Assembly (NCBI GenBank): GCA_001599595.1
Contig: BCHH01000001.1
Coordinates: 2,203,837-2,267,836 of the forward strand
DNA length: 64,000 nt
From: Beverwykella pulmonaria
Lineage: Eukaryota; Ascomycota; Dothideomycetes; Pleosporales; Melanommataceae
Direction of reading: 5' to 3'
The position numbers and the translations under genes were made by a program. This document shows, in pieces, positions 34,686 to 47,400 of this stretch; positions within the stretch are counted from its first letter, which is position 1, and every line of letters starts with the position of its first letter. A model generated the notes under the pieces. The model saw only the letters and a list, made by a program, of their open reading frames with translations. It made no database searches and was not told where the DNA came from.

Positions 34686-37600
34686 TGCGAAGCTCTCGAA
34701 TTGCGCGGCAGCAATAATTCTCGTGTGTTCTGATATTGGGTTTGTCGTGTTTGCATCAAACGATCTTGGCTGGTCCTGGAGGGGCAAAGCTCGGAGCGGA
34801 GTGCCTTGGCGTTCCGCCCACGTTGCATGCTCCGTAGCTTTCCATGATTTTCGTATTGGGAGCGGCGCTCGCCACTCTCGCAAGAACAAGTGACCTCATG
34901 ACCAAGCCGTCCCGTGCCTTGTTCCCCCTGTTCAATGAAACTTTAATTTAACGTTGGACTGTCTCCCAGGTCGACAAAACAATGCATTCTCTTGAAGGAC
35001 GTCACGACGTGCAGCATCAACCAGGCTCGTTGGATGTTTGGGAAGCTGCAGGCTCACAGCATCACACTGCAACCCAACGACCTGAGTCCGGGACGCACGT
35101 CAATGAATCAGCGGCGCCGCTCTGCGACTGGTGGCTGAGGCGTGAGCGTGGGCGCAGATAACGACTCAAACGTCCATCTTGTCACACAACACCTGCATAC
35201 ACGAACAGCCAAAAGGAGCTTAACGGCGCGCCCAATTCCAAACGGCTCGTCCATTTATTGATCGACGAGATACATTTGGAATCTTCAGCTTCATGTTGTG
35301 CAGCCCGCAGCCAATCGAGGCATTTCCACTTCCCTAACCCATCCTCGCCTCACCCCGCAGGTAACGATACCGCGTCAAAACTTATTCATCTGAAATGTAA
35401 AGCTGTCAGGGACATCCGTGGAGGCAGGACCCCTTTGATTGATCGGCGGTGTGCATGCACTCTTGGACCGCTCCTGCAGCTGCGCCCTTCGGACTTCTCC
35501 ACCTATTCTCCGAACCATATCGGAAACTGCCTCGCCGACCAGAAACACTGCCAGCGCATTCTTCCTAAGCCTCAAACAGATGTCTACGAGCCAACCAGCT
35601 TGGACCTTCTACGAAAGCATCAGCTCTTCGGCACTGGCAATAGGGAATAGCAGCCGAATGAGGCATAAGCGGACGCGTAGCGTTGACTCGTGTCTATGAC
35701 CAAACACAGAAAAAGTGTCGTCAGCGCGCGAGAATGCGAGCCCTTCTTTCTAAATGCGGGTGGTTGTGAAGCTCGGCTTCTCTCACGAATATTCGTTTTC
35801 GTTTGAGGGCACCGTGTAGAGTTAGCGATCAACGCTGCGATCATCCAGATACATGGCCGATGATGGCCTAGCCTGTCGGACCCAGGTTCCGGGCCCATCA
35901 ACCTCGGTGTTAGGAAGCTCCTGTGCCGCGACACCGGTCGAGGGTCTCAGCATTTGGACGTTCCAACAAGGCACCGCATCTGCGTCTCTCCGTCGTGTTC
36001 GTGTGTTTCAAAGATAGCTGGGAATGTTTTGCTGTGAGGACCCGCGGCTGAAATGACAGTGACGTAGCATTGCGCATAACACGAACGCGGATGACGTAGC
36101 CCCAAGCAATGGAATTCTTCACCAGTGATCCGTCCTATCCAGACATGCTTCTGTGACGATATTACCGTTGCTGATCTGGAGAGTGGCTGGCTGTCTGCGA
36201 CATGGACACGACGTCGCAAACAACCATCGGCATCGGCACCGGCACATGCACATAACCTTGTCGGCGATGCTGCGACAAGTCCCTTTGCAGAGAAAGATGC
36301 GCACGAAGATCAACAAAGGATCAAGAAACTCCTGATGCCGAGAGTGGCAGCAGCCAAAAGTATTTTGTGTTTCGCCGACGCGGCAAGGCAAGCTTGTACA
36401 AAGGGGATTCTGATTAACAGATGAGCGGCCAACAAGGAATGAGCGGCCTGCAAGGAATGAGCGGCCTGCAAGGAATGTGTGGCCTGCAAGGCTGTCAATG
36501 GATTTTAAGGTTGGCATCAAGGTTATTGCGCCGTCGACACATCACGTTGAATATCATTGCCTGATGGATGCTGACCGCCGACGCAAATCCGGAGACAGCG
36601 GACGCCAAAGTAAAAGAAAGAAAAGAAAAAAAAGAAATGAAGGTCCAAGGCAACATGCCGTAGATGCGGAGAAGGCCATAATCATTAGCATGCCATTTCA
36701 TCTCGCCGACCTCTGAATACGAACATGCTCATCCCATCCATCCCGCCTGTAATCGGGTCTAATCCCACTCGCCAGGCCGGCCACTATCAACAAATTTGCC
36801 AAAACACCATGGCCACGGAGCGTGCAACCCCATGACCGGAATCAGATATCGATAGCGAGACCCAGAAACCCCCAACCCAAATTCCCAAGCGAGTAGGTTG
36901 TTCGCCCGGTCCACTTGCATACCAGAAATTGCGTGTGGCGATCAATTTATGTTGCGGAACATGCAAGTTGGGTGTTGGGAGCCTGGAGCGACAACAGAAT
37001 GGATGGCAATATATACATCAATTTACCCCTCGTGTTCGCGGCGGAAGGGATCGGGAACGCCGGGTGCGGGATCAGGATGGATCCGAGGGAAGGAAGCGCG
37101 CATGGATAAAAACAACCTTGCTCAAAGGAACTATGGAACGACCTCGTACATGTATATGTGTATGTGTATGTATGCAGAAGTACAAGTGCTCAGGGTCTGT
37201 ATGCACAGGTACAAAGCATCCAGGATCTGATACAGGGTCCGGATGTACCTGCAGTAAGGATACGCTGCTGGGGAGAACACATGCCAGTGCAGAATCTCAT
37301 GCAGTTGGGATCCGTGGCAGGATAGGGATATAGATGAAGGCGTGGGATGTTTGCAGATGTTGAAACTGCATGTCAGACCGTGGATATGAAAAAAAAAAAA
37401 AGCGAGTGCGAGAAGTGCATGACCGGTCTCGAGATACGGACCGATCGGAGGGTCAAATCACCGACGAGAGAAGGTCAATTCAGTAAATGAAAAGCGGGAT
37501 AGATTAATAGTGAACATAATTGCTATCGACCTGTCTATATACGGCAGTAAAAAATAGCATAGTAAGGAAATGATGACAACATAAAAAACAGCACAATCAT

Positions 37601-37847
37601 CATAATGCAGTATAGATATCGTGAGAAGAAAAGGAGAGAAAAGAAAAGGTAACAACACGTAGCAACTCCACATAAGAAACCAAACCTCAAAACTCCATCT
37701 AAACCCAACCGAGCGCCAATATCAGATCCAAACCGTCAACAAGCAACATCATGTATCAATCCGAACGCCAACATTCCTCCAAGTTCAACCCTTGAACAAA
37801 GGAAATGTATGTAAACTAACAAATACAATACCGCTCTGGAACAATTC
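34686..37847. other. Gene-poor region between prefoldin 3 and the PKS
   Basis: About 3.2 kb. It must include the prefoldin promoter and the PKS 3' UTR. Open frames are short and unrecognised. Contents seen: an 18-bp tandem repeat (36421-36492), an A/G-rich tract (about 36610-36640), a TATGTG microsatellite-like stretch (about 37145-37175) and a run of 12 A (about 37390-37401). A minus-strand frame at about 35375-35610 (RLRKNALAVFLVGEAVSDMV) is the only one with protein-like character, and no gene could be built from it. Confidence 0.55.
36421..36492. repeat. Four tandem copies of an 18-bp unit
   Basis: The unit is ATGAGCGGCCTGCAAGGA. The copies start at 36421, 36439, 36457 and 36475; the two middle ones are identical, the outer two have a few changes. 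The period is a multiple of three, so all frames across it stay open, but no gene was identified here. Confidence 0.95.
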
Positions 37848-40800
37848 TCATAGCTTGAGGCCCTTCTGTATGAGCTTGCCAAGTGTTGCACCCTATCAAT
37901 CATGTTAGCAATGAGTTGAGAAGATGTAAAAGGGGGCAGCTTACATGGTCACCCTTCATCATCGTAAAGTGATTTCCACCCATAACCGCATACTCGAAGT
38001 TCTCCTTAGGCAGCAGTTGTGCCCAGCCGTTGTCATCAAAGATGGTACGGTTGTTCAGGAGCCACTTCATAGGAGCAGGGTCCTCGCCCTCTCCAGGTGG
38101 AGGGCGGGGGTCATTAGGATTCGGGCACACTCCGTCAGTGCACCAGATGGCAAGGACGGGTGGCGCCAACTTCGGATCCATCGGAACTGGTTCGTAATCC
38201 TTGAGGTTCTTGATGGCAGCTGCGAAGTGAGGGAGGAGCCAGGCAGGAGTACCTCCAGGCTTACCGGTACCGAGGAGACCGATCTGATCGAAGAAGATGT
38301 GTAGGCGAGCCGGAAGGGGGTCAAGCGCGACGGGGCATGGAGCGTCGATGAGAACAAGGCTCTCAACCTTCTCACCGGCGTTGACAAGCTGCTGGGTGAC
38401 CTCGTAAGCCATCACACCACCAGCGGACCATCCACCGATGAGGTAAGGACCCTCTGGCTGTCGTCGCTTGATCTCCTTCAGAAAGAGAGCAGACACACCC
38501 TCGACACCGCACGTCCACTTTTCTGGAGACTTCATGAACGGGCAGTTCAGTCCATACACCGCCATATCAGGGGAGATGTTGGGAATGGAAATATACGAAG
38601 TCGCACTGCCAGAACCGTCAGGGACGAGGAAGAACTTCTTGGTGGCGATCTTGGCATTGCCCTGGAGGAGGACAGAGGTGGCAGGTGGGAACTTTGACGT
38701 ATCAATAGACTGTTCAAGTCTCTTGTTCACCTCGGCGAGTTGAGGCGGCTTTGGTGCAGTCTTCGTGGGGACCTTCTCAGTCTTGACCTTTGGCTTAGGT
38801 TTGGGGCGCATGCCGAGCTCGTTCTCAATATCCTCAATGGTGACATTGGTCACGAGGAAAGTCGATGGAAGGTCGATGCCTGTTTGTTCACGGAGGGAGC
38901 CCAAAATTGTCAAACTCATTAGCGAGTCCATACCCATCTCGGAGAGATCAAGCTTATCGGTGATCTCGGAGGTGTCGACGCCCATTTCCGCTGCAACGAT
39001 CTTGCGCGCAAGGCTGGGCTCTCCCTCTGCGACTTCACTAGTCTGGAAGGTCTTCAGGTCACTTTCCTTGCCAGAAACGCTGGGGGCAGAGCTCGGAGGA
39101 GTGCTGGCAGCGGCGTGCTCATAAGGGGTGGGCAGGTCGGATGGTTCATCGGTTGTGTCAGATTCACTATCGTCTTCCACAAGTGGAGCACCACCATCGT
39201 ACTGAGCGAAGAACTTCTTCATCTCGCCAACTGTTGGGAAGTCGGTGAACAAAGTAGAGCTGATCTCCAGGTCGAGGTCCTCACGGAACTTGGCAGAGAT
39301 GGTGAGAGACATGAGCGAGTCGACACCAAGGTTTTCGAAGGCTGCCTCGTTGACAAGCTCCGACATGTCAACATCCGTCTCTTCAGCAATGATCTTCATG
39401 ACGCAGGAAGAAATGGAGTTGGCCGACTGCTTCGGTGCACGAGGCGCGGCTGCTTTGGCTGGCTTGGCTGGCTTGACAGCCGGCTTCGCAGACTTGACTG
39501 GCGCGCTCTGCTGTTTCGCAGGGATGGGAGCAGCCTTGGGGCTAGATGCGATAGACTTGGTAGCAGCCCCGGCGGGAGGCATCATAATGTTGAAAGCTCG
39601 GCGCGGGATGTTCTGGAACTTGAGTCCCATAACCAAACCAATAACCTCCTCGCCTTCCAAGATGTACACATCACCAACGGAGGTGTTTCCTGGAGCTGGC
39701 TGCATTCTCACGTATGAGCGATACGTCTTCTCAGGGGAAAGCTTCTTTGCGATCTTGATTGAGCCCCAACCGTGGGAGATGTAGACAGAATTGTCGGAGT
39801 CAAGATGCTCGGAGGCGTTGACAATGAATCCCGACAAATGGGCCAGACTGTCAATCCAGTAAGGCGAGCAGAAGAACTCACCGTCGGCGGGAGTAGTCTG
39901 GAACTTGACAGCGGCGGTGGCTTCGGTCTGCTTGCCATCTAAAATCACCTCTTCCATACCGCGATAGCTGTCGGCATAGTTGACAAGAGCCTTAAACAGC
40001 TTGTAGGCCATGCCACGGAGAACCTTGTGAGCAGCTCCGGTCTCCAGCTTCTGCTTGAGAATATCAATCTGAGTCTGAACCATGAATTGGGTGCGAGCCC
40101 ATTCCTCTCTCCAGGTATCCATATCCTCATACTTCACAGTGCCATAGGCGTGCTCTGCAATAACCTTGGAGCCGTCGGCAGTGACTGTTCGGAACTTAAT
40201 CTCGACTTGGCTGACTTCGAGATCAGCCGTAGCCTCAATCTGGATGTGTTGACCGCCAGCGGGAGGTGGGTGTTGCAGAATCAATGTCTTTCGGACCTCC
40301 ACAGCGCAGACATTCAAGCCTGGTGTCGGAAGGTTTGGTCGAAGCTGCTTCCAGAGATAGTCGGCTGCAGTCATAGCCTGATCAGCATACAACGAAGAAG
40401 GGCATAACGGACTACCATTAACCTGGTGACCGCTAATTGTAGCCCTGAGCTGAGGATCGGAAAGGTCGGATTGAATGATGATAGTGCCGGAGTTGGCGTG
40501 AAGTTCCTCTCGGATAATTTTATGGCAAGAGGTGGTGGTCAGCTTGGACTTGACTTCGACTGGAGCCTCGATGGCCTTGGGAGCACCAACTGGAGCCTCA
40601 CCCTTGGTGAGAGTCCAGTTGTTGACATAGTCAAGCCAATACTTCTTCTCGTCGAACGAGTAAGTTGGAAGCGTAAGCAGCTCATGTGCACTAATGAACT
40701 GCTTGTGATACTCGTTGAAGTCGATAGCAACACCAGCTAGGAAGAGCGTAGAAAGGCTGGTAGCAAGCGTCTTCCAGGGATCTTCATTGCGACGAAGGGA

Positions 40801-43800
40801 TCCAGCGGTGCAAGGGGTGCCACCGAGGGATGACTTGACCATGCCGCTGCAGACAGGATGTGCTCCAACCTCGAGCCAAGCAGTCTTCTCATCAAAAGCC
40901 TTCTCGTCCTTGCCAGTGGCCAAAGCGCTCCAGAAATTGACAGTTTCGCGGGCATGGCGAGCTAGATATTCCGGTCCAATGATGCCGGCTTCGCGGATGA
41001 CTTCGCCTGTGAGTGGTGACATAACAGGCACTTCAGGCTTGTTGAAGATGACACCTTCGGCAGTTGCTTTGAACTTCTCCAAGATCGGATCCACTTGCGA
41101 CGAGTGGAAGGCGAAGGGAACATTCAACTTGGTAGCTTTGAATCCCTTGCCTGCAAGAAGCTCGTTGGTGGACTCAATTATGCCGACAGTGCCGCAAAGA
41201 ACAGTCTCTTCAGGTCCGTTCATGCAAGCAATCTCAGTCATCTTGTCGCCAAGGGCTTCTTTGATAGACTCAACGCTCCCCTTGACGGCGAGCATGCCGT
41301 GCGTGTGAGCAGTACACTCTTGCTCGAGGAGCTGAGCACGACGACCGACAAGCAGTACCATATCGTTTGCGGATAGAACACCAGAAACATGGAGCGCAGC
41401 ATATTCGCCAAGACTGTGACCTATGACAGCGGAGGGCTTAATACCCCAGGATGCCCACATTCGAGCAAGGGCAACTTGGATGCAAGCCATTCCAAGCTGA
41501 ACAACGACAGGAGAGAGTGTTCCAACATCAGTACCGTCGAGGAGAGGGATGATCGACGGGAGAGAGTGCAGGCGGGCAAGGTTGTCGAGTTGCTCAATGT
41601 CAGCCTTGAAGCTATCCATCTCTTCATACAACTTCTTGCCAAGTCCAGTGTACTGAGAACCTTGACCAGTGAATGTGAAGGCGGTCTTGGTCGGTACCAT
41701 GGCGATTGGGCTGTATGAATCCCTCAGCTGGGCCTGGAGCGCATCCTTGACCTTCGAGATGTCGGAAACACAGATGGAGATACGATAGTTGTGCTGGATG
41801 CGACGTGCAGTGGTCGTGTAGGCCAAGCTAGGAAGGGTGGTCTCTGGGTGCTCGTCGAGATAAGCGATCAGGTTGTTGATGTTACGCTTAAGCGAGGCGA
41901 TGGATCTGGCAGTCACTGTGACGGTATGCATGGATCTAGGATCGACGCCTGTTGGAGCCTGGCGCAATGGGCCGTCCTCAAGAAGGATTGCAGTGTTGCC
42001 ACCAGCCGCAGAGAAGTTGTTCAGGAACATCTTGCGCTTCTCGGCACCCTTTCGGGGATAAGGAATCTGTTGAGTTTCGATGTGCACATTGCGCTGACCA
42101 AGATCCTTCGGGAAGGTCTTGTTCATGACACCCTTGATACCGACATTGGCAGGGATGGCGTTCTTCTTCATCATCATCAGAACTTTGATGAGCGAGTTAA
42201 TACCAGACGCAGCTTCTCCGTGCCCAATGTTAGCCTTGATGGCGCCGAGATGAAGAGTTTCCTCGGGACGTCGTTGGCGATGGCGAGGGGCGAAGACATT
42301 GGTGACCGAAGTCATCTCGATACCGTCTCCAGCCTGGGTACCAGTACCGTGCATCTCAACATAGCTGATCTCATGGGCGTCGATACCAGCATTGGCGAGA
42401 ACCCTGTTGTACAGGAACTCTTGCGCTCCAGCATGCGGATGAGTGATGGAGACTGCTTCAGCGCTGTGATTAGTCGCAGCACCGAGGATGCAGCCGAGGA
42501 TGTTGTCGTTATCTGCAATGGCGTCTTCATAACGCTTGAGAATGACAGTTCCGCACCCATCACCGCGGCAATAGCCATCGGCATCGTTGTCGTAGGTCTT
42601 GCAGCTTCCAGTCTTAGACAGGAACTGACCCTTGCTGAGACCGGAGAAAATGTCTGGGTTCGTGAGGACGTTCAAGCCGCCGGCACAGGCAGTGTCGCAA
42701 TCGCCTGCCCACAGCGAAGTGCAAGCTAGCTGAATGGCGGCAAGTGAGGAGGAACAAGCCGTATCGATGCTGAAGGAGGGGCCAGAAAACTTGAAGTAAT
42801 AGTTAATCCGACCAGGGGCGAACGCCCGCACTCCGCCCGTAATGAAATACGTATCGACGTTTTGGGCAGCGTTAATCTCACGCCAGTCATCAGATGTCTG
42901 GCCGTAGAAAGTACCAATGCGATGGAGCTTAGACGATGGCGTACGATTGGGAACATAACCAGACATTTCCAAGGCCTCATAGGCTGTGACCAAGGCCAAA
43001 CGGCCCATAGGGTCAGTCTGAGCGGCTTCGCGGGGGGACATATTGAAGAAACGAGGGTCGAAGAGTCCAGGTTCGTCGATGAAGCAGCCATAGGGCGTGT
43101 GGCTCTTGTTCTTTCCTTTGCCAGAGGGATCGCAGTGAGCCTGCGCGTCGAAGCGATCAGCCGGGACCTCGCGATGAACATCAAGACCCTTCTCGAGAAG
43201 CTCCCAGAGCTTCTCGTGACTAGCGGCATTGGGGAAACGACCAGCCATGCCGACAATGGCGATCTTGTCGTTTTGAGTGCGGCCTTTGTTGGACTCTACG
43301 TTTTGCAAAGCCCACGACGTGTGGTCACGGACGACAATGCTCGACTGGCCGCCAGCTTTGAGGGCGGATGCGAGGCTATTGGCAACGTTGGTGACACCGA
43401 TGGCAGAGATCGTGCACTGTGAGTTGCTGAAAGCCGTTACCTGAGAGACGCATTCTTCCAGGAGGCTGTCCCATCGCACGGGCTCCAAGAGAATCTCTCT
43501 CAAAACGTTCTTAAAAAGCTCTAGCGAGTTAGTGGCAGTGTGGCATTTTCCATTCCAGGCGGAGTGGATCATGGCTAACGGGCGGTACTTCTTGAGGGTT
43601 TCGGAAGTCTCGCCATCTAGGATACGGTCGACGTCGGCTTGGCCGAAGATATGAGGCGCATGGTAAGGTGCGTACACAGGGATCGCAACTCGGTTGTTGT
43701 TCTTGAATGCGTCCGACTCCTCGAAAAGTCGTTTCGTGGTTGATGGCGGACCGCTAATGGTAAGGGCCATCACGCTAACGGCGCTAACGTAGGCTTGTGC

Positions 43801-44433
43801 AGATGATGAGATGTTTCGCTCGTCATGGAATTCGCTGATGGTGCTCTTCGCAAGATTCTCGGATATGCCAGTAACAATTGTAGACCAGCTATCCTTTGCG
43901 TTTGCACTTTGCTCAAGTGCATCTTTCACTATACCGACGCAGGTTCCTATCCGGAACGAGATTCGGACAGCCTCGATGGCGAGTGGTAGCAGTTCGCCCA
44001 ATGTTCTTGCGGATGCAACAGCAGAGGCTGCAACCAACCCAGTGCAAAGACCGAGTACTCTTAAGTTCGCTTGATTTGGCAGTTGTGACGGGTTCTCGCC
44101 GTAATAACTAAACAGTCAGCAAAGGTCGCATGTAGCACGGCAGTTTACCACTTACCCAATATAATGTGCCAACTGTGCTACCGTCACCATGCAGCTTTCG
44201 AGTTGGGGAATCTTCAGTCCCTTTGCATAGTATGCTTCCACCAGGTCGGAAAACCTGAGAAAGTCCGGAATCTTCTCTCGTTGCGTTCGCGGCAGCTTTC
44301 CAACTTCTTCGCGCAGAACAACACTGATTCGCTCCAAAAAGGTTGTTAGGAGTGCATTGTTCTTCCAGATGCTTGCCTTTCGCAGCAGCGGATACTGGTC
44401 GGCGGTCTGATCTCCGAAGATGAGAATATTCAT
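37848..44433 (-). CDS. PKS1: Non-reducing polyketide synthase, probable DHN-melanin (1,3,6,8-tetrahydroxynaphthalene) synthase
   Basis: Three exons, 44433-44156, 44107-37945 and 37892-37848; 2161 aa. Domain order, approximate residues: SAT 1-360 (GLCTG, Cys114), KS 370-795 (DTACSSS, Cys542; HGTGTQAGDG; NIGHGEAASG), AT 900-1210 (GHSLGEY near 990), product template 1285-1595 (His of SGHQVNG near 1318, Asp of YWIDSLAH near 1510), ACP1 (LGVDSLMSL, Ser about 1689), ACP2 (EMGMDSLMSL, Ser about 1820) and TE 1905-2155 (GGWSAGG, Ser about 1987). No reducing domains. This matches fungal T4HN synthases (Colletotrichum PKS1) and the related wA/Alb1 synthases. The N-terminus MNILIFGDQTADQYPLLRK is typical of the melanin branch. 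The last intron adds the conserved TE end (KGDHGATLGKLIQKGLKL). The Cmr1-like regulator nearby supports the melanin role. A perylenequinone role, once proposed for the Elsinoe orthologue, is less likely. Confidence 0.93.
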
Positions 44434-47400
44434 TATGGCGGTAAGTTGGAAATGGGTATATTAAAGATGAAGAATCGTCCGTGAATGAGAGGACAAGTCG
44501 GACGAGATGAATACTGAACGCAAGTGTTGGGTGATGGATCACTGGTGGAGGGATGGTTGGTGATCCGTGATCCTTTAGTTAGAGGAAAGTGATGGAGAGA
44601 AAGGATCAACGAGAGTCTTGCGCAGACTTCGTTTCGATGATGGATAAGTCAAGATGAGATGCTCAAGAGGGTGGTGGGAGAGCTATTGATATGTGGGAAG
44701 AAGCCCGAATGACTGGGTTAGGGAGCAACTGGATTGATCTTGTGGGCATAGGCGATCATCCCGTATTTGTATGTCATTAAGCGTATGAGAAATCGGGACG
44801 GTAACGGCCTAGGCTAAGCCTGCACTTGTCGTTGCGCAGTCCGTACCGGATCAGACTGAGCACAGATACGGGGACATGGGCTACCGAACGATGTACAGCT
44901 CCAGTAACATATTGACGTGAGAATGACAGTGGAGCTGCGGTTAATCCTTTCCTGGTTGGTGCCTCCATGATCCCGAGGATTGATGGCGCGCAGGGGCTGG
45001 GAGACCCTCCGAGTAAGCATCCATGGCTATTGTTAGACGGCGTGGGCAACAGAGTAGTCCAGCCGCTTAGTATCAAGCTAATGCATCAAGGACGATAACG
45101 AGATGAGACGAGAAAATTCATGGTAGTCAGGGCGCTGTCTCGAAATTCGGGTAGGAATCGGATCCCCATAAGCCGGGGTGGGCGTGGAGTCCGTGTCGTG
45201 CTGTCAATTATGTCAGCTAGTAACAAGTACGAAATCAGAGCGGCTTAGATTAATAGCGAATAACAAGAGAGAGATAGGAATAGTATAATGGTTGAGCCGT
45301 GGTTAAAGAGAAATGCGTGGCAATGGCAAGCCAAAGCTGAATATGACGCCGTTGAGCACGCGCTAACAGGACGACATGTATCCCAATGTTGAGGTTTAGC
45401 AGGTGTTACATGCGCTCGACCCACTAAATACTAGCAAATGCTTGCTGTTTCAATGACAAGAGAATATGCGAACCAAATCTTCACCTTCGCACTTCACGAT
45501 GACCATGGTGTTTCTAGGCCGAGACGCTGGATTCCTCCAAAGCAGTATCCACTCGAGACTTGTTTTCAATTGTATGATCCCGCACCAGTAAAGCAACGTG
45601 CTACAGCGTGGGTCGTGGTGAAGCTCCTTGGGGACCCGCTCCATGGCCGTAGTGGTCAAAGGATGCTCGCTTGGAACAGGTACATGCCAGGTCGATCCAC
45701 CAGAACACTAGTTTTCCGGGTGTTTCAACCCGCAGAACAAGCTTATTAGAATTCAGTTAGCATCCTATTACCCGAACTCAGGCACAGTGCCGTCTCCTGG
45801 CCGCTTTCAGATGTATTGACCGCGAGCGCTGGTTAAGGATAGGTACGCGGTTGCGACTTTGGGTAGCTTCCAGGGCTCGAGAACGACGCCGCTGACGGAA
45901 CACATCTAGTTAACAGCCAGTTCGAGGTGTCGGCCTGAAGATTCAAGGTTGAGAGTAAGAGGCTGGGGAGCGAATGATGGCGGTCGCTAGCCTATCATTT
46001 CGTTGATCATCACGATCAGCCCGGTTGTCTTCGCACTTCCCCACGGGTACATCAACAAGTCCGGACATGTGCTGAGCGCCAGGGCGTATAAAGCTGCCTG
46101 AGAACTGAATGTCTGATCCGCTGGGATGTGTCTGGGACTGGACCCCGGCGGATGGAGACCCGCGGCGTGCCCTCATCTATTAGATTGATCAGGTCACAGC
46201 CGCCTCACTGGTGCCATGACACGATGAGAGGTTATGCGTTATGCGGCCTCGGCGAGCAGTGAGCTGCAGGATCGCTACAGCACTCGATCGAGAGGAGCTA
46301 GAGTAGTGCATCAATCGCTGGCTAGATACCACCACGCCGCAACTGCAGCGGAGCGGAAACACTTTGAGTGCATGCCATTACCTCCCGTTGCAGGACCCAG
46401 GAGCCACACCCCTTCGAGCTGGGGGCACAGCGCTTGGCTATATCTCCCTGCCAGTGCTAGTATTTGATACCGTCGTTGTTGAGATGGTGCTAATGGGTCC
46501 AAGGTCGCTGTTGCTGTGGATGTGGGTGGTCAGTGCAGCGCAGGAGGCGATAATTCGCCTCCCGGAGAAACGACGGACAACCCCATCTGCCGAGCCGAGC
46601 CTCTTCCAACGTCAAACGTCCAAAAATAATGGCAGGGCTAATCCAACATCAAGCTCACCACCTCAGACCCATCATCAGCTCGATCGCAATGAGATGCAAA
46701 ACAAGACAGATGCTATACATAATCATGCTGAGCCACCAGGCACAACTTCTGCCTCGCTGATTGCTGACAATCCCATCCGTTTGGTGCCCACTGTGTATCT
46801 ATAATCCTCCTTCTCCACGTTTATCTCTAAATCAGCCCCAATCACACCTCACCCACGTGCCGAGAGTTATGAGTTCCCAATATATCTCTACCCAGGTATT
46901 CGATCCGGATCGGCACGGCACCAGATCCTTACCAATTGGGTCAGACTAAAGCCTCATCTGGAATTATGGGGAACATGCCCCAGTCTACTTTACCATAGTG
47001 TATTTCGTGCCTTACGGTTTATGCTTCCTACTGTTATTCATTGCTCTAATTCAACATGGCTGCTCACCCAGACCATTATTGAAATGATCATCAATTCGCC
47101 GATAACGAGGCTCTAGCCGTACGATGAGAGGAGACAATGGTGGGATACCGGAAGTTGAGTCCTTAGTCTTCATTCCCAAAGTATCGAAAGGCTACTATGC
47201 GAAGCGGGAGGTCTTCAAGTGCACTCGGTCTCATCTTCGGCCCCAAGAATTGTCAGTAGCGTCGCAGTGATTAGTCCACTTTTGAGTTATATGTGGGAAT
47301 ACCTAGATGGTGCTGTGAATTTTGACTTAGCTGGCCATTTTTTTGGTCCAATCGACAGAGTTTCTCGCAGCATGTCAATCGTGATGTTAAGCTCACCTTC

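Noticed and set aside
37848..44433. Perylenequinone (elsinochrome) synthase
   Set aside because: Domain order alone allows it, but the melanin-branch N-terminus and the Cmr1-type regulator favour T4HN synthase; no perylenequinone tailoring genes are present.
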